DNA of 34,035 nucleotides from Nocardioides stalactiti (GTDB taxonomy: Bacteria > Actinomycetota > Actinomycetes > Propionibacteriales > Nocardioidaceae), in assembly GCF_014180715.1 (NCBI RefSeq), contig NZ_JACEFC010000040.1:1-34035 (forward strand). The letters run 5' to 3'. Positions 15,223 through 24,442 of the stretch are shown one piece after another; the stretch's first letter is position 1; the number at the start of each line of letters is the position of its first letter. Below the pieces are notes generated by a model. That model ran no database searches, was not told where the DNA came from, and worked only from the letters and a program-made list of their open reading frames with translations. The position numbers and the translations under genes are program-made.

Positions 15223-17151
15223 TCACTTGGCGATGACGACGCCGTCGATGCTGACGAGCTTGCCGTCGGCGCTGGTGACCTGGATCTTGAGCTGGCCGGA
15301 CTTGACGGTGCCGAAGGTGGCCATCGGGATGACCTTCTTCTTGCCGGTGCCGTCGAGGCTGTAGGTGCCGAGGACGTCGCCGTCGAAGGTGACCTTCACG
15401 GTGCCGCCGTTGGCGACCTTGCGGACGACGAGCGCCAGCCGCTTGGCCTTGACCGCGTTGCGGGTCAGCACCCGGCCCTGCTGGTTGGTGGTGAGCAGCG
15501 TGTTGCGGAAGTTGCCGGTCTGGACGGTCTTGTTCCAGCCCTCGCCGACGAGGGCGCGGTCATCGAGCGGGACGGTCGTGCACTGCTTCTCCGTGGTGGT
15601 GGAGTTGCCGGCCGTGTCGGTCGGGCGGACCTGGATGCAGTACGTCGTACCGAGGATCCACGGGACCTCGGCCTCGGTGCCCGAGACGTTGTCGACGATC
15701 ACGTAGGGGTCGCTGTGCCCAGCCTCGTTCCACGCGGCGGTGGTGGCGTAGACGTCGCTGTTCGGGATCGCCGAGAGCGAGTCGTCCATCGTCCAGGAGA
15801 TCGGGAAGATCGTCATCGGCAGTGGGGGGTTGACCAGCATGTTGGCCGGCAGGGTCTCCAGCTCCACGGTCGGACCGGAGGCGTCGAGGAACCGGGCGAA
15901 CACCGAGCCGCCGGGCTTGTACACCACCGAGACCGCGTTGCCCTCGGGGTCGACGTCGACGGACTGGTCGATGGCGTGGCCGTTGGTCGTCGTGAAGGGG
16001 ACGAACTGCTGGGCGCCGGCACCGGTCCGGTACTGGGTAGTGACGTAGCCGGCGCTGGCGTACTGGATGACCTTGAGGCCGTCGTCGGCGATCTTCGCCA
16101 CCGGGTTGACGACGTCGAGCGACGAGCCCGGCAGGGCCTGGGCGGTCCCGGGGTCGGCCTGGTTCGCGGCCGTGGAGTAGCGCACCTTGGCCAGCTGGTC
16201 CTTCTTGGCGATCCAGGTGAACAGGGCGGAACCGCTGTCGTTGATGTCGACGCTGACGTCGTAGACGTACTCGTCGAGCGGCGACGCGGTGTCGGCGTGC
16301 TCCACGGTGCCGTTCGGGAGGATCCGGCTGGTTTCGGCGACGTAGAAGCCGTTCTTCACCACGGCGAAGATGACCTGACCCTGACCGTTGTCGCTGAGCG
16401 CGACGTCCGGGGCGGCGGCGACGTCACCGGAGTTCTGGGTGGAGTTGCCGAGGTTCCAGGTGCCGCCGGCGGCCCGCCGGGCGACGTTCACGACGTCGGT
16501 GTTCAGTCCGTTGTAGGTCCACGCCAGCAGTGCCTCGCCCTTGGTGTTCACGTCGAGGGAGGGACCCCATGCGTGGTCGGTGGAGATCACCTTCGCGGTC
16601 CCGGGAGCGCCGGCCTCGGGCCACTCGGTGACGATCAGCTGGTCGTTGATGTCGTCGTTGACGTCGTCGATGGTGGCCGCGACGACGATCCGGCCGTTGC
16701 CGGCGATCCCCAGCTCGGCGTCGGTGACGTCGGCGCCGTTGCCCGGGGTCAGGAACTGCGCGGTGCTCCAGCTGCTCGGGCCGGTCTGGCGGGCGACCCG
16801 GTAGCGGAGGTCGCCCGCGAGGTCCTCCACCCAGCCCAGGGCCACCTTGCCGCCCGGGCCGGCGGCGAGCTTGAGGCCGGTGGCGTCGACGTCGCCGCGG
16901 ACCTGCGCGTAGCCGTTCCAGACACCGTCGGTCGCGGTCGTGGCATAGACCGCGCCGTCGATGATCGCGGCGGCGACGGCGTCGCCGTCGCCGGTCGCGG
17001 CGATCTCGACGTTGCTCGCGGCGCCGGCGGGGAACGGGAGGGTGTTCTGGGTCTTCCAGGCGATCCCGTGGGTGGGGGCGGCCGGGAGGCCGATCGAGAG
17101 GGCGCCCGCGCTGAGGATGGCGGCGGTCGCTCCGATGATCTGCTTGCGCAT
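15223..17151 (-). CDS. Secreted multidomain protein, tandem paralogue B
   Basis: A 642-residue exported protein, first gene of the pair. The signal peptide is MRKQIIGATAAILSAGALSI with cleavage likely near residue 30. Central repeats resemble those of paralogue A (GRIVVAATIDDVNDDINDQL, KGEALLAWTYNGLNTDVVNV, SGSALFTWIAKKDQ). The Cys-paired unit TYCIQVRPTDTAGNSTTTEK, then QCTTVPLDDRALV, precedes a C-terminal module ending in SIDGVVIAK. Shared landmarks in the same order, near-equal length and adjacency show a tandem duplication. The ATG at 17151 gives the signal peptide and has AAAGGCAG upstream; longer starts add sequence unlike a secreted N terminus. It is divergent from the large LuxR-type regulator across 172 bases, so that regulator may control it. 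A role in binding a surface polymer is only a guess. Confidence 0.85.
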   Translation of the reverse strand: MRKQIIGATAAILSAGALSIGLPAAPTHGIAWKTQNTLPFPAGAASNVEIAATGDGDAVAAAIIDGAVYATTATDGVWNGYAQVRGDVDATGLKLAAGPGGKVALGWVEDLAGDLRYRVARQTGPSSWSTAQFLTPGNGADVTDAELGIAGNGRIVVAATIDDVNDDINDQLIVTEWPEAGAPGTAKVISTDHAWGPSLDVNTKGEALLAWTYNGLNTDVVNVARRAAGGTWNLGNSTQNSGDVAAAPDVALSDNGQGQVIFAVVKNGFYVAETSRILPNGTVEHADTASPLDEYVYDVSVDINDSGSALFTWIAKKDQLAKVRYSTAANQADPGTAQALPGSSLDVVNPVAKIADDGLKVIQYASAGYVTTQYRTGAGAQQFVPFTTTNGHAIDQSVDVDPEGNAVSVVYKPGGSVFARFLDASGPTVELETLPANMLVNPPLPMTIFPISWTMDDSLSAIPNSDVYATTAAWNEAGHSDPYVIVDNVSGTEAEVPWILGTTYCIQVRPTDTAGNSTTTEKQCTTVPLDDRALVGEGWNKTVQTGNFRNTLLTTNQQGRVLTRNAVKAKRLALVVRKVANGGTVKVTFDGDVLGTYSLDGTGKKKVIPMATFGTVKSGQLKIQVTSADGKLVSIDGVVIAK

Positions 17152-17311
17152 TGCTCTGCCTTTCGTGGCGGGCCTGCCCTGGTTGGCTGCCCTGGGGAGA
17201 TGACAGAACAGTGCTCCGTGGCGGGGGTGGGCCACATCCGCGTGCACCACGCAACCAACACCGCGGACTACGTATCCATCACCGAGCCAACGCGGGGGAC
17301 GGGCGGGGGCC

Positions 17312-17317
17312 TACGAT
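17312..17317 (+). promoter_or_regulatory. -10 box of the large LuxR-type regulator
   Basis: TACGAT ends six bases before the GTG at 17324, with no ribosome-binding site in between, predicting a leaderless transcript. The rest of the 172-base divergent region shows no obvious repeat beyond a short TACGTA palindrome near 17270. Confidence 0.55.
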
Positions 17318-17323
17318 CCCTCC

Positions 17324-20170
17324 GTGCGCTGTCCGGTCCTCGTCTCCCGGGCTGACGAGATGGCGCGGCTCCGGGACGCCCTCGCCCTGCCCGCCACCGG
17401 GCACGGCGGGGTGTGGGTCGTGCGGGGCGAGCCGGGGGTGGGCAAGTCCCGGATCGCGGCGACCGTCCTCGCCGAGGCCGAGGAGGCGGGCATGGCGGTC
17501 CTCGCCGGCCGTGCGGTCCGCTCCGCCGCGCCGATGCCGATGCGCCCGCTCGGGGAGGCGCTGCTCGGGTGGCTGCGGACCGGCACGGTCCCCGACGACC
17601 CGCGGCTGGCGCCGTACCTCCCGGCGCTGGGGCGGCTCGCGCCGCAGCTCGGCACGGCCCCGGGCGACGGCGGCTCCTCGGTGATGCTGGTCGGGGAGGG
17701 CCTGCTGCGCCTCGCGACAGCGATCGGCGGTCCCGGCGTCCTGCTCGTCGTCGAGGACCTGCACTGGGCCGACCCCGAGACGCTCGGGGTGCTCGAGTAC
17801 GTCGCCGACAACGCGCGCGACGTCCCGCTGGTGCTCGTCACCACGACCCGCCCGTACGACGCCCCGGCGGTCAGTGAGCTGGTCAGTGCCCTGCACGCGC
17901 GCCAGGCGGCCGACGTGGTCGCGCTGGAGCCGCTCGGCGAGCCCGAGGTCTCCGCGATGCTCGCCGCCTGCCTCGACGGACCCGTCCCCGACGGTCTGGC
18001 TGACTGGGTGCTGCGGTTCTCGGCGGGCTTCCCGCTGCTCGTCGAGGAGGTGCTCGCCGACCTGCGGGCCTCCGGGGCGCTGGTCGAGGACGACGACGGC
18101 TGGCGGGTCGCCGCCGAGCTGTCGGCCACGGTGCCCCCGTCGTTCGCCCGCTCGGTGGAGACCCGGCTCGGCGCCCTGACACCCGCGGCCCGCGAGGTCA
18201 TGGAGGCGGCCGCGCTGCTCGGGACCGACTTCGACTGGCAGGTCGTCGGGGCCGCGCTGGGGCTCGAGGACCGCACCACCTCGGCAGCCATCCGTGAGCT
18301 GCGGACCGAGCGGCTCGTGGTCGCCGACGGCGACGGGTTCGCGATCCGGCACGCGCTCACCCGGGAGGCGGTCCTGGCGACCGTGCTCCCGCCCGACCGG
18401 CGGCGACTGGCTCGCGCGCTCGCCGAGGCCCTCGAGGAGCGGGTCGGAGACCGCGACACGGGTGCCGAGCAGGCGCTCGCCGAGCTGTTCGAGGCTGCGG
18501 GCGACGCGCCGCGAGCAGCCCGGCACTGGCTGGGCGCCGCGCACGAGGCCATCGCCCGCGGAGCCCTCACCAGCGCCCGGGACGCCCTCGAACGTGCGGC
18601 CGCGCAGCCCGGGGCGGGGCTCGACCTCGACATCCGCGAGGCCACGGTCGAGATGCACGCGCTCGCCGGCGACATCCCGGCCGCGGTGACGGTCGGGGAG
18701 GCGCTGGTCGCCGAGCTCGCGGAGCGGCCGGGGCAGGCAGGCCACGACGAGCGCTTGGGCCGCCTGCGGCTACGGCTGGCCCGGGCGCTCCTGGCCGGCG
18801 GCCGGTGGGACGAGGCGGAGGCGACGCTCGCGCAGGCGTCCGGTGACACTGCGCTCGTCCACGTGCTCGCGGCGCGCCTCGCCCTGGGCCGCCAGGACGC
18901 CGACCTGGCGGTCGAGCGAGCGCGGACCGCGCTCGAGACGGTCGGGGCCGACCGTCCGGAGGTCGCCTGCGAGGCGTGGGAGGTGCTCGGCAGCGCGGCG
19001 CGGGGGCGCGACGTGATCGAGGCCGAGGGGGCGTTCGAGGAGGGGTTCCGGCTCGCGGACCGCGCGGGCCTCGCGCTGTGGCGGTGCCGGCACCTCGCCG
19101 CGCTCGGCGCGCTCGACATCGTCCAGCGACGGCCCACCGACGAGCGGCTGCTGGCCGCGCGCAAGGCCGCGCTCGCCGCCGGCGCGATCGCCACCGCCGC
19201 GCGGATCGAGCTGGACCTCAACATGCTGCGCACCCGGTACTTCGAGCTGGAACGCGCGATGGAGGCCATCGACAACGCCATCACCATGATGACCCGGCTG
19301 CGGCTCCCCGACCTGGCGGTGGCGCACCTCGTGCGGGCGCTGACCAACGGTCTGATGGGCAAGGACGAGGAGATGGCGGCCGACCTCGCCGTGTGTGAGG
19401 AGATGCCGCACGAGAAGGGCATGATCGCGGTCGTCGTGCCGGGCCACGTGCTCGGGCCGGTCGCCCTGACGCGTGGGCTCTACGAGGAGGCGCGCCAGCA
19501 CTGGGAGGCCGCCGTCGTGGCCGCCCGCGACCACCCGTCCTTCCCGTTCTCCACCCGCGGCCTGTGGGCACTGCTGGAGACCGTTCTCGGCGTCTCGCCC
19601 GACGGGGGCGCTGCGGCACGGGAGGAGGTCCGCACCGGTCCGCAGGCCACCTCGCCGTACAACCGGTTCGTCCTGCGGTACGCCGACGCGGTCGCCCTGG
19701 GACGTGCGGGTGAGCGGGAGCAGGCGGAGCGGCTCTTCGCCGACGCAGAGTGGGCGTTCCCCGGTCGCGAGCCCTGGATGGAGGTCCACGCCCGGGTCCT
19801 CGTGGCCCGGGCCGCCGCCGCGGACGGCTGGGGCCAGCCCGAGCAGTGGTTCCGGGCGGCTCTCGACGGGCTCGTCGACTACGGCCAGACGGAGGCCGCC
19901 TCGGCGTGCCGGGTCGCCATGCGCGACGCGGGCATCGCCGTACCGCGCCGCGCCGCGGGCAGCGACCGGGTCCCCGCCCACCTCCAGCGGCTCGGCGTCA
20001 CCGCCCGGGAGTACGACGTGATGGAGCTGGTCGCGGAGGGGCTGCCCAACAAGACGATCGCCGACCGGCTGTTCCTGTCGGTCCGCACCGTGGAGACCCA
20101 CGTGGCCCGGCTGCTCCAGCGCACCGGCGCCAGCGACCGGGGTGCGCTGGGCGCGCACCTGGCCCCCTAA
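17324..20170 (+). CDS. LAL-family ATPase transcriptional regulator (LuxR C terminus)
   Basis: A 948-residue large ATP-binding regulator of the LuxR family. The N-terminal P-loop domain has Walker A G-E-P-G-V-G-K-S at 35-42 and Walker B LLVVEDLHWADP near 140-151. The middle about 500 residues are helical, with TPR-like repeats (TSARDALERAAAQPGAGLDL, RWDEAEATLAQASGDTALVH). The last 65 residues are a LuxR/GerE helix-turn-helix with LGVTAREYDVMELVAEGLPN, KTIADRLFLSVRTVETHVAR and a final LGAHLAP. Length and domain order match MalT-like/LAL activators, which sense a ligand through the central repeats. It is divergent from the two secreted paralogues, which makes them its likeliest targets. Its TAA overlaps the TAG of the converging monooxygenase gene. 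Confidence 0.93.
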   Translation: MRCPVLVSRADEMARLRDALALPATGHGGVWVVRGEPGVGKSRIAATVLAEAEEAGMAVLAGRAVRSAAPMPMRPLGEALLGWLRTGTVPDDPRLAPYLPALGRLAPQLGTAPGDGGSSVMLVGEGLLRLATAIGGPGVLLVVEDLHWADPETLGVLEYVADNARDVPLVLVTTTRPYDAPAVSELVSALHARQAADVVALEPLGEPEVSAMLAACLDGPVPDGLADWVLRFSAGFPLLVEEVLADLRASGALVEDDDGWRVAAELSATVPPSFARSVETRLGALTPAAREVMEAAALLGTDFDWQVVGAALGLEDRTTSAAIRELRTERLVVADGDGFAIRHALTREAVLATVLPPDRRRLARALAEALEERVGDRDTGAEQALAELFEAAGDAPRAARHWLGAAHEAIARGALTSARDALERAAAQPGAGLDLDIREATVEMHALAGDIPAAVTVGEALVAELAERPGQAGHDERLGRLRLRLARALLAGGRWDEAEATLAQASGDTALVHVLAARLALGRQDADLAVERARTALETVGADRPEVACEAWEVLGSAARGRDVIEAEGAFEEGFRLADRAGLALWRCRHLAALGALDIVQRRPTDERLLAARKAALAAGAIATAARIELDLNMLRTRYFELERAMEAIDNAITMMTRLRLPDLAVAHLVRALTNGLMGKDEEMAADLAVCEEMPHEKGMIAVVVPGHVLGPVALTRGLYEEARQHWEAAVVAARDHPSFPFSTRGLWALLETVLGVSPDGGAAAREEVRTGPQATSPYNRFVLRYADAVALGRAGEREQAERLFADAEWAFPGREPWMEVHARVLVARAAAADGWGQPEQWFRAALDGLVDYGQTEAASACRVAMRDAGIAVPRRAAGSDRVPAHLQRLGVTAREYDVMELVAEGLPNKTIADRLFLSVRTVETHVARLLQRTGASDRGALGAHLAP

Positions 20171-20478
20171 CGCTCCAGGCGCAGCCCCGGCCGCGGGGCG
20201 AGGTCGAGGTCGGCGACGGTGTCCACCCGGCCGACGTTCCAGGAGCGGGCGGGGTTGGCCGGGAGGGCGAGGGTGGCCTCCGCGACGGCGGCGGCCTCGC
20301 GTTCGCTGTCGAACTCGACGGTGACCGTGCAGTGGTGGCGGTCCTCGGCGAGGAACCAGCGGCTGGAGACGAAGCCCGGTTGCTGGCGCATCCAGGGCGC
20401 CATCTCCGCGCGCAGGAGCCCGACGACCTCGTCGGCGCGCGCCGGGTCGAGGTCGAGGCAGATGAGCAGTGTGGTCAC
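20167..20478 (-). CDS. ABM-like (antibiotic biosynthesis monooxygenase fold) protein
   Basis: A 103-residue protein with the small ferredoxin-like fold typical of ABM-domain proteins. Visible are a first strand TTLLICLDLDP, an amphipathic helix RADEVVGLLRAEMAPWMRQQ, the strand pair GFVSSRWFLAEDRHHCTVTV, and the helix EREAAAVAEATLALP. Members include cofactor-free monooxygenases and haem-degrading enzymes, but no specific active-site set can be assigned. The GTG at 20478 is chosen because it starts just before the first strand. An upstream GTG at 20541 would add a His-rich, poorly folded stretch. The gene faces ilvD across 175 bases and its stop overlaps that of the large regulator. Confidence 0.65.
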   Translation of the reverse strand: MTTLLICLDLDPARADEVVGLLRAEMAPWMRQQPGFVSSRWFLAEDRHHCTVTVEFDSEREAAAVAEATLALPANPARSWNVGRVDTVADLDLAPRPGLRLER

Positions 20479-20553
20479 GGTGGCGGCCCCCCGGCTGTCG
20501 GTGTGATGGTGGTGCACTCCAAGACTGGGTCCGCGGGCCACCGACCTACATCC

Positions 20554-20564
20554 GTAGCGGCTAC
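20554..20564. promoter_or_regulatory. Perfect 11-bp inverted repeat between the ABM-like gene and ilvD
   Basis: GTAGC and GCTAC flank a single G. The repeat lies in the 175-base divergent region, 75 bases before the ABM-like start and 89 bases before ilvD. The surrounding bases are locally AT-richer (tgatacaagattgaac follows), as expected for a promoter. It may be an operator; no regulator can be assigned. Confidence 0.3.
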
Positions 20565-20641
20565 TGATACAAGATTGAACTTCCTGCTGGCCGCCCCTGC
20601 CGCGACTCGGACACCGGCGCGGAGGCGCGCGACACGCCGAC

Positions 20642-20647
20642 TACGCT
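20642..20647 (+). promoter_or_regulatory. -10 box of ilvD
   Basis: TACGCT ends six bases before the ilvD ATG, and no Shine-Dalgarno sequence is present. The same hexamer with the same spacing precedes the ilvB leader peptide at 29231-29236. A leaderless ilvD transcript is predicted. Confidence 0.6.
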
Positions 20648-20653
20648 CGACGC

Positions 20654-22336
20654 ATGAGCGACGCCCCCGACATCAAGCCCCGATCGCGCGACGTCACGGA
20701 CGGCCTCGAGAGGGCCGCCGCCCGTGGCATGCTCCGTGCGGTAGGCATGGGTGACGAGGACTTCCTGAAGCCCCAGATCGGCGTCGCGTCGAGCTGGAAC
20801 GAGATCACCCCCTGCAACCTGTCGCTCGACCGGCTCGCGAAGGCCGTGAAGAACGGCGTGCACGCGGCGGGCGGCTACCCGCTGGAGTTCGGCACCATCT
20901 CGGTCTCCGACGGCATCTCCATGGGCCACGAGGGCATGCACTTCTCGCTGGTCAGCCGCGAGGTCATCGCCGACTCGGTCGAGACCGTGATGATGGCCGA
21001 GCGCCTCGACGGCTCGGTGCTGCTCGCCGGCTGCGACAAGTCGCTGCCCGGCATGATGATGGCGGCCGCGCGCCTCGACCTGGCCTCGGTCTTCCTGTAC
21101 GCCGGCTCGATCATGCCGGGCCAGGTCGACGGCAAGGACGTCACGATCATCGACGCCTTCGAGGCGGTCGGTGCCTGCCTGGCCGGCAAGATCACCCGCG
21201 AGGAGGTCGACCGCATCGAGCGGGCGATCTGCCCCGGCGAGGGTGCCTGTGGCGGCATGTACACCGCCAACACGATGGCCTCGGTCGCCGAGGCGATCGG
21301 CATGTCGCTGCCCGGCAGCGCTGCCCCGCCGGCCGTCGACCGGCGCCGCGACGGGTTCGCCCACAAGTCGGGCGAGGCCGTGGTCGAGCTGCTCCGCAAG
21401 GGCATCACCGCCCGCCAGATCATGACCAAGGAGGCGTTCGAGAACGCGATCACCGTGGTGATGGCGCTCGGTGGCTCGACCAACGCGGTGCTGCACCTGC
21501 TCGCCATGGCGCGCGAGGCCGAGGTCGACCTGACGCTCGACGACTTCACCCGGATCGGTGCCAAGGTGCCGCACCTGGGCGACCTCAAGCCGTTCGGCCG
21601 CTACGTGATGAACGACGTCGACAAGATCGGCGGCATCCCGGTCGTGATGAAGGCGCTGCTCGACGCGGGCCTGCTGCACGGCGACTGCCTGACCGTGACC
21701 GGTAAGACGATGGCCGAGAACCTGGCCGACATCGCCCCGCCGGACGTCGACGGCAACATCATCCGTGAGCTGTCGCGGCCGATCCACAAGACCGGCGGCA
21801 TCACGATCCTGCACGGCTCGCTGGCGCCCGAGGGCGCCGTCGTGAAGTCGGCCGGCTTCGACGAGGAGGTCTTCGAGGGGACCGCTCGCGTCTTCGACGG
21901 CGAGCGTGCCGCGCTCGACGCCCTCGCCGAGGGCGCGATCAAGCCCAAGGACGTCGTCGTGATCCGCTACGAGGGCCCCAAGGGTGGTCCGGGCATGCGG
22001 GAGATGCTGGCCATCACGGGCGCCATCAAGGGCGCCGGGCTCGGCAAGGACGTCCTGCTCGTCACCGACGGCCGGTTCTCCGGCGGCACCACCGGTCTCT
22101 GCGTGGGCCACATCGCGCCCGAGGCCGTGGACGGCGGTCCGATCGCGTTCGTCCGCGACGGCGACCCGATCCTGCTCGACGTCGCCAACGGTCGCCTGGA
22201 GGTGACCATCGACGACGAGGAGCTCGCCGCCCGCAAGGACGGCTGGGTGCCGAACCCGCCGAAGTACACCCGCGGTGTACTCGGCAAGTACGCCAAGACG
22301 GTGCAGTCGGCCGCGCTCGGCGCGATCACCGGATAG
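20654..22336 (+). CDS. ilvD: Dihydroxy-acid dehydratase
   Basis: Third step of valine, leucine and isoleucine synthesis: dehydrates 2,3-dihydroxy-isovalerate or -methylvalerate to the 2-oxo acid, using an iron-sulphur cluster in the cytosol. The 560 residues match the family length. The three cluster-ligand Cys contexts are visible: Cys54 in ITPCNLSLD, Cys127 in [14 protein letters not shown] and Cys199 in [16 protein letters not shown]. The C-terminal block [20 protein letters not shown] holds the conserved active-site Ser region. The ATG follows a -10 box by six bases. The gene stands alone here, about 7 kb before ilvBNC, so it is regulated separately from the attenuated operon. It ends 26 bases before the PPOX-family gene, which could be co-transcribed. 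Confidence 0.97.
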   Translation: MSDAPDIKPRSRDVTDGLERAAARGMLRAVGMGDEDFLKPQIGVASSWNEITPCNLSLDRLAKAVKNGVHAAGGYPLEFGTISVSDGISMGHEGMHFSLVSREVIADSVETVMMAERLDGSVLLAGCDKSLPGMMMAAARLDLASVFLYAGSIMPGQVDGKDVTIIDAFEAVGACLAGKITREEVDRIERAICPGEGACGGMYTANTMASVAEAIGMSLPGSAAPPAVDRRRDGFAHKSGEAVVELLRKGITARQIMTKEAFENAITVVMALGGSTNAVLHLLAMAREAEVDLTLDDFTRIGAKVPHLGDLKPFGRYVMNDVDKIGGIPVVMKALLDAGLLHGDCLTVTGKTMAENLADIAPPDVDGNIIRELSRPIHKTGGITILHGSLAPEGAVVKSAGFDEEVFEGTARVFDGERAALDALAEGAIKPKDVVVIRYEGPKGGPGMREMLAITGAIKGAGLGKDVLLVTDGRFSGGTTGLCVGHIAPEAVDGGPIAFVRDGDPILLDVANGRLEVTIDDEELAARKDGWVPNPPKYTRGVLGKYAKTVQSAALGAITG

Positions 22337-22362
22337 TCGTCGGTCTGAGGACGGAGGCCCCG

Positions 22363-23331
22363 ATGGGCAAGGTGCACGACGGCATCACCGGTCGCCTCCG
22401 CACGTTCATCGAGGCGCAGCACGTGTTCTTCATCGCGACCGCGCCGCTCGCGGCGGACGGCCACGTCAACCTGTCGCCCCGCGGCCTACCGGGGACGTTC
22501 GCGGTGCTCGACGAGCACACGTTCGCCTGGCTCGACGGCACCGGCAGCGGCAGCGAGACCATCGCCCACCTGCGGGAGAACGGGCGGATCACCGTCATGT
22601 TCTGTGCGTTCGAGGGCCCGCCCAACATCGTGCGCCTCCACGGCACCGGCCGAGTCGTGACGCTGTACGACGAGGAGTACGCCGACCTGTCCGCCCGCTT
22701 CGCCGCCGTCCCCGGCGCCCGCGCGGTGGTCGTGGTCGACGTCGCGCGGGTCTCCGACTCCTGCGGCTACGGGGTCCCGCTCATGGACTACACCGGCGAC
22801 CGGGACCTGCTCCAGCGCTACTTCGAGCGCAAGGGCGTCGACGGGTCGGCCGACTACCGCCGTCGCAAGAACCGCACCAGCCTCGACGGGTTGCGCGCGT
22901 TCGACGACGACCCGCTCGACGAGTGGTCGACCCTCGACGGGCTGGCCACGATCCGGGAGCGGTTGGCGGCCCAGATCGACGGCTGGGTCCCGCCGGTGTC
23001 CTACGGCGTCGCCGTCGACGGCGACTTCCCCCACGTCAACGCGCCGGGCGGGCGCCACGGCCTGCCGGCGGTCGTGCTGGCGACGGTCCTCAAGCACGAC
23101 GGGTCGACCGGCTCGGTCGCGATGACCCGCCAGCAGCTCGACGAGGCGATCACCGCGCTCGCCCCGGCCGAGGCGTGCCCCGAGGTCGACCACCCCAACC
23201 TCGCGGCCTGGCGGAGCGTGGCGGCCCGGCTCGACGCCGCCGGCGGCGGCACGGTGACGGCCGTGTTCGTGCGCTCGGCCGACGACCCGGTCACCGACGA
23301 CCTCGACGCCGTCCTCCGCTCCGCCTGGTGA
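22363..23331 (+). CDS. Pyridoxamine 5'-phosphate oxidase-family flavoprotein with long C-terminal part
   Basis: A 322-residue protein whose first 160 residues form a PPOX/FMN-binding split barrel. HVFFIATAPLAADGHVNLSP carries the family motif, followed by FAWLDGTGSGSETIAHLREN, GRITVMFCAFEGPPNIVRLH and GTGRVV. Actinobacterial relatives bind FMN or F420 and act as oxidoreductases, but the substrate cannot be inferred. The C-terminal half, after RRRKNRTSLDGLRAFDDDPL, does not look like a second barrel and is not recognised; it may be a partner-binding domain. The ATG has GGAGG five bases upstream. It follows ilvD by 26 bases in the same direction, an arrangement that may be only positional. It converges with the SurE-like gene. 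Confidence 0.75.
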   Translation: MGKVHDGITGRLRTFIEAQHVFFIATAPLAADGHVNLSPRGLPGTFAVLDEHTFAWLDGTGSGSETIAHLRENGRITVMFCAFEGPPNIVRLHGTGRVVTLYDEEYADLSARFAAVPGARAVVVVDVARVSDSCGYGVPLMDYTGDRDLLQRYFERKGVDGSADYRRRKNRTSLDGLRAFDDDPLDEWSTLDGLATIRERLAAQIDGWVPPVSYGVAVDGDFPHVNAPGGRHGLPAVVLATVLKHDGSTGSVAMTRQQLDEAITALAPAEACPEVDHPNLAAWRSVAARLDAAGGGTVTAVFVRSADDPVTDDLDAVLRSAW

Positions 23332-23368
23332 GGCGGGCAGGAGGACGGCGCCGGACCGCGGCCGGGGG

Positions 23369-24442
23369 TCAGCGCAGGCGGTAGAGCGCCAGGTTGACCG
23401 GGGGTCCGACCTGGCTGATCGACCAGTCGCCGTCCAGACGCGTCACCGAGATCTTGTCGGCGGCCAGGGCGGTCGTGTCGGCCCGTTGACGGGTCTCCGT
23501 CTCCGGCGCACCCGCGGTGAGCTGATAGGTCCCGCCGCTGGCGGGCACGGTGCCCGAGAACGTGAGGCCCAGGTCGCTGGAGGTGCCGGTCACCGTGGCG
23601 ACCGGGCCACCGGCCGGGCCGCCGCCGGTCACGAACGGGTGGTTGACGTTGAGCACGAGGTCGGGCTTGAGCGCCTTGCCGGCCCGCAGCTCCTCGAGGA
23701 GACGCACCGCGAACGCGGCGGTGGCCGCGAAGGGCACGTTCGGGATCTGGGCCAGCTCGCGCGGCACCTCGGCACTGAACGCGATCGCGGGCACGTCGTA
23801 CTCATGGGCGGTGACGACCGCGCCGACCGTGCCCGAGTGGTTGAGCGTCGTACCGACGTTCTGGCCGAAGTTCACTCCTGAGAGGACGACGTCGGGGCCG
23901 GTTCCCCAGTAGTTCGCGGCGAACCGGCTCAGCGCGATGTTGACCGCGTCGGCCGGCGACGCCGACGGCGTCGAGGACGAGCAGGGCCCGGCGCCCTGGC
24001 AGGCGCCGAAGACCGCGCCGGCGCTCGGAGCCGAGCCGCAGTCGCCGACGTACGCCGCCGGCGGGGTGACGGCCTGGACCGTCAGCGGGACCGGGCTGAA
24101 ACCGGGGGTGGTCATCCGCGCGCCCGCACCGCTCTGCTGGAGGTACGGCGCCACGGTGAGGACGTCGGCGCCGGCAGCGCACAGGGCCTTGCGGAGCTCG
24201 TAGAGCCCCTTGCCGTCGGTCCCGAAGCTCGGGTCGAGCCCGCGGGCGCTGTCGTCGTTGGTGAGCATCACCCGGAGGCCGTCGAGCGGGGTGGGGGGCG
24301 CCTGCGCGGCGGAGGTCGGGGTGACGGTCGGGGGAGCGGCGTCGACCGCGGTGGGGGCGGTCGCCGGGACGGCGACGGCGGCGGTCGCGACGCACGCGAC
24401 GGCGAGCCGGACGAGCCGACGCCGGACGGGGATGTTTGACAT
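23369..24442 (-). CDS. Exported SurE-like 5'/3'-nucleotidase (acid phosphatase)
   Basis: A 357-residue member of the SurE phosphatase family with an N-terminal signal peptide. RRRLVRLAVACVATAAVAVP suggests export, possibly by the Tat route because of the Arg cluster. The SurE core begins at LDGLRVMLTNDDSARG, with the metal-binding Asp pair at 63-64. Family motifs follow: YLQQSGAGARMTTPG near 100-114, and SGVNFGQNVG at 188-197 with HSGTVGAV at 202-209. A Cys-containing insertion (residues about 130-160: VGDCGSAPS, GACQG, GPCSS) interrupts the core. Cytosolic SurE proteins are near 250 residues, so the signal peptide, linker and insertion explain the extra length. The ATG at 24442 has GAGGAG upstream. 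It is divergent from a LysR gene, a common regulator-target arrangement. Confidence 0.87.
   Translation of the reverse strand: MSNIPVRRRLVRLAVACVATAAVAVPATAPTAVDAAPPTVTPTSAAQAPPTPLDGLRVMLTNDDSARGLDPSFGTDGKGLYELRKALCAAGADVLTVAPYLQQSGAGARMTTPGFSPVPLTVQAVTPPAAYVGDCGSAPSAGAVFGACQGAGPCSSSTPSASPADAVNIALSRFAANYWGTGPDVVLSGVNFGQNVGTTLNHSGTVGAVVTAHEYDVPAIAFSAEVPRELAQIPNVPFAATAAFAVRLLEELRAGKALKPDLVLNVNHPFVTGGGPAGGPVATVTGTSSDLGLTFSGTVPASGGTYQLTAGAPETETRQRADTTALAADKISVTRLDGDWSISQVGPPVNLALYRLR

Noticed and set aside
15187..17355. 722-codon open frame on the plus strand opposite secreted paralogue B
   Set aside because: It is a Val/Gly/Asp-rich antisense shadow. The minus frame has a signal peptide, a Cys-paired domain and a paralogue next to it.
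20561..22111. 516-codon minus frame opposite ilvD
   Set aside because: It is an antisense shadow with Asp/His/Val-rich low-information text. ilvD is certain from its Cys motifs.
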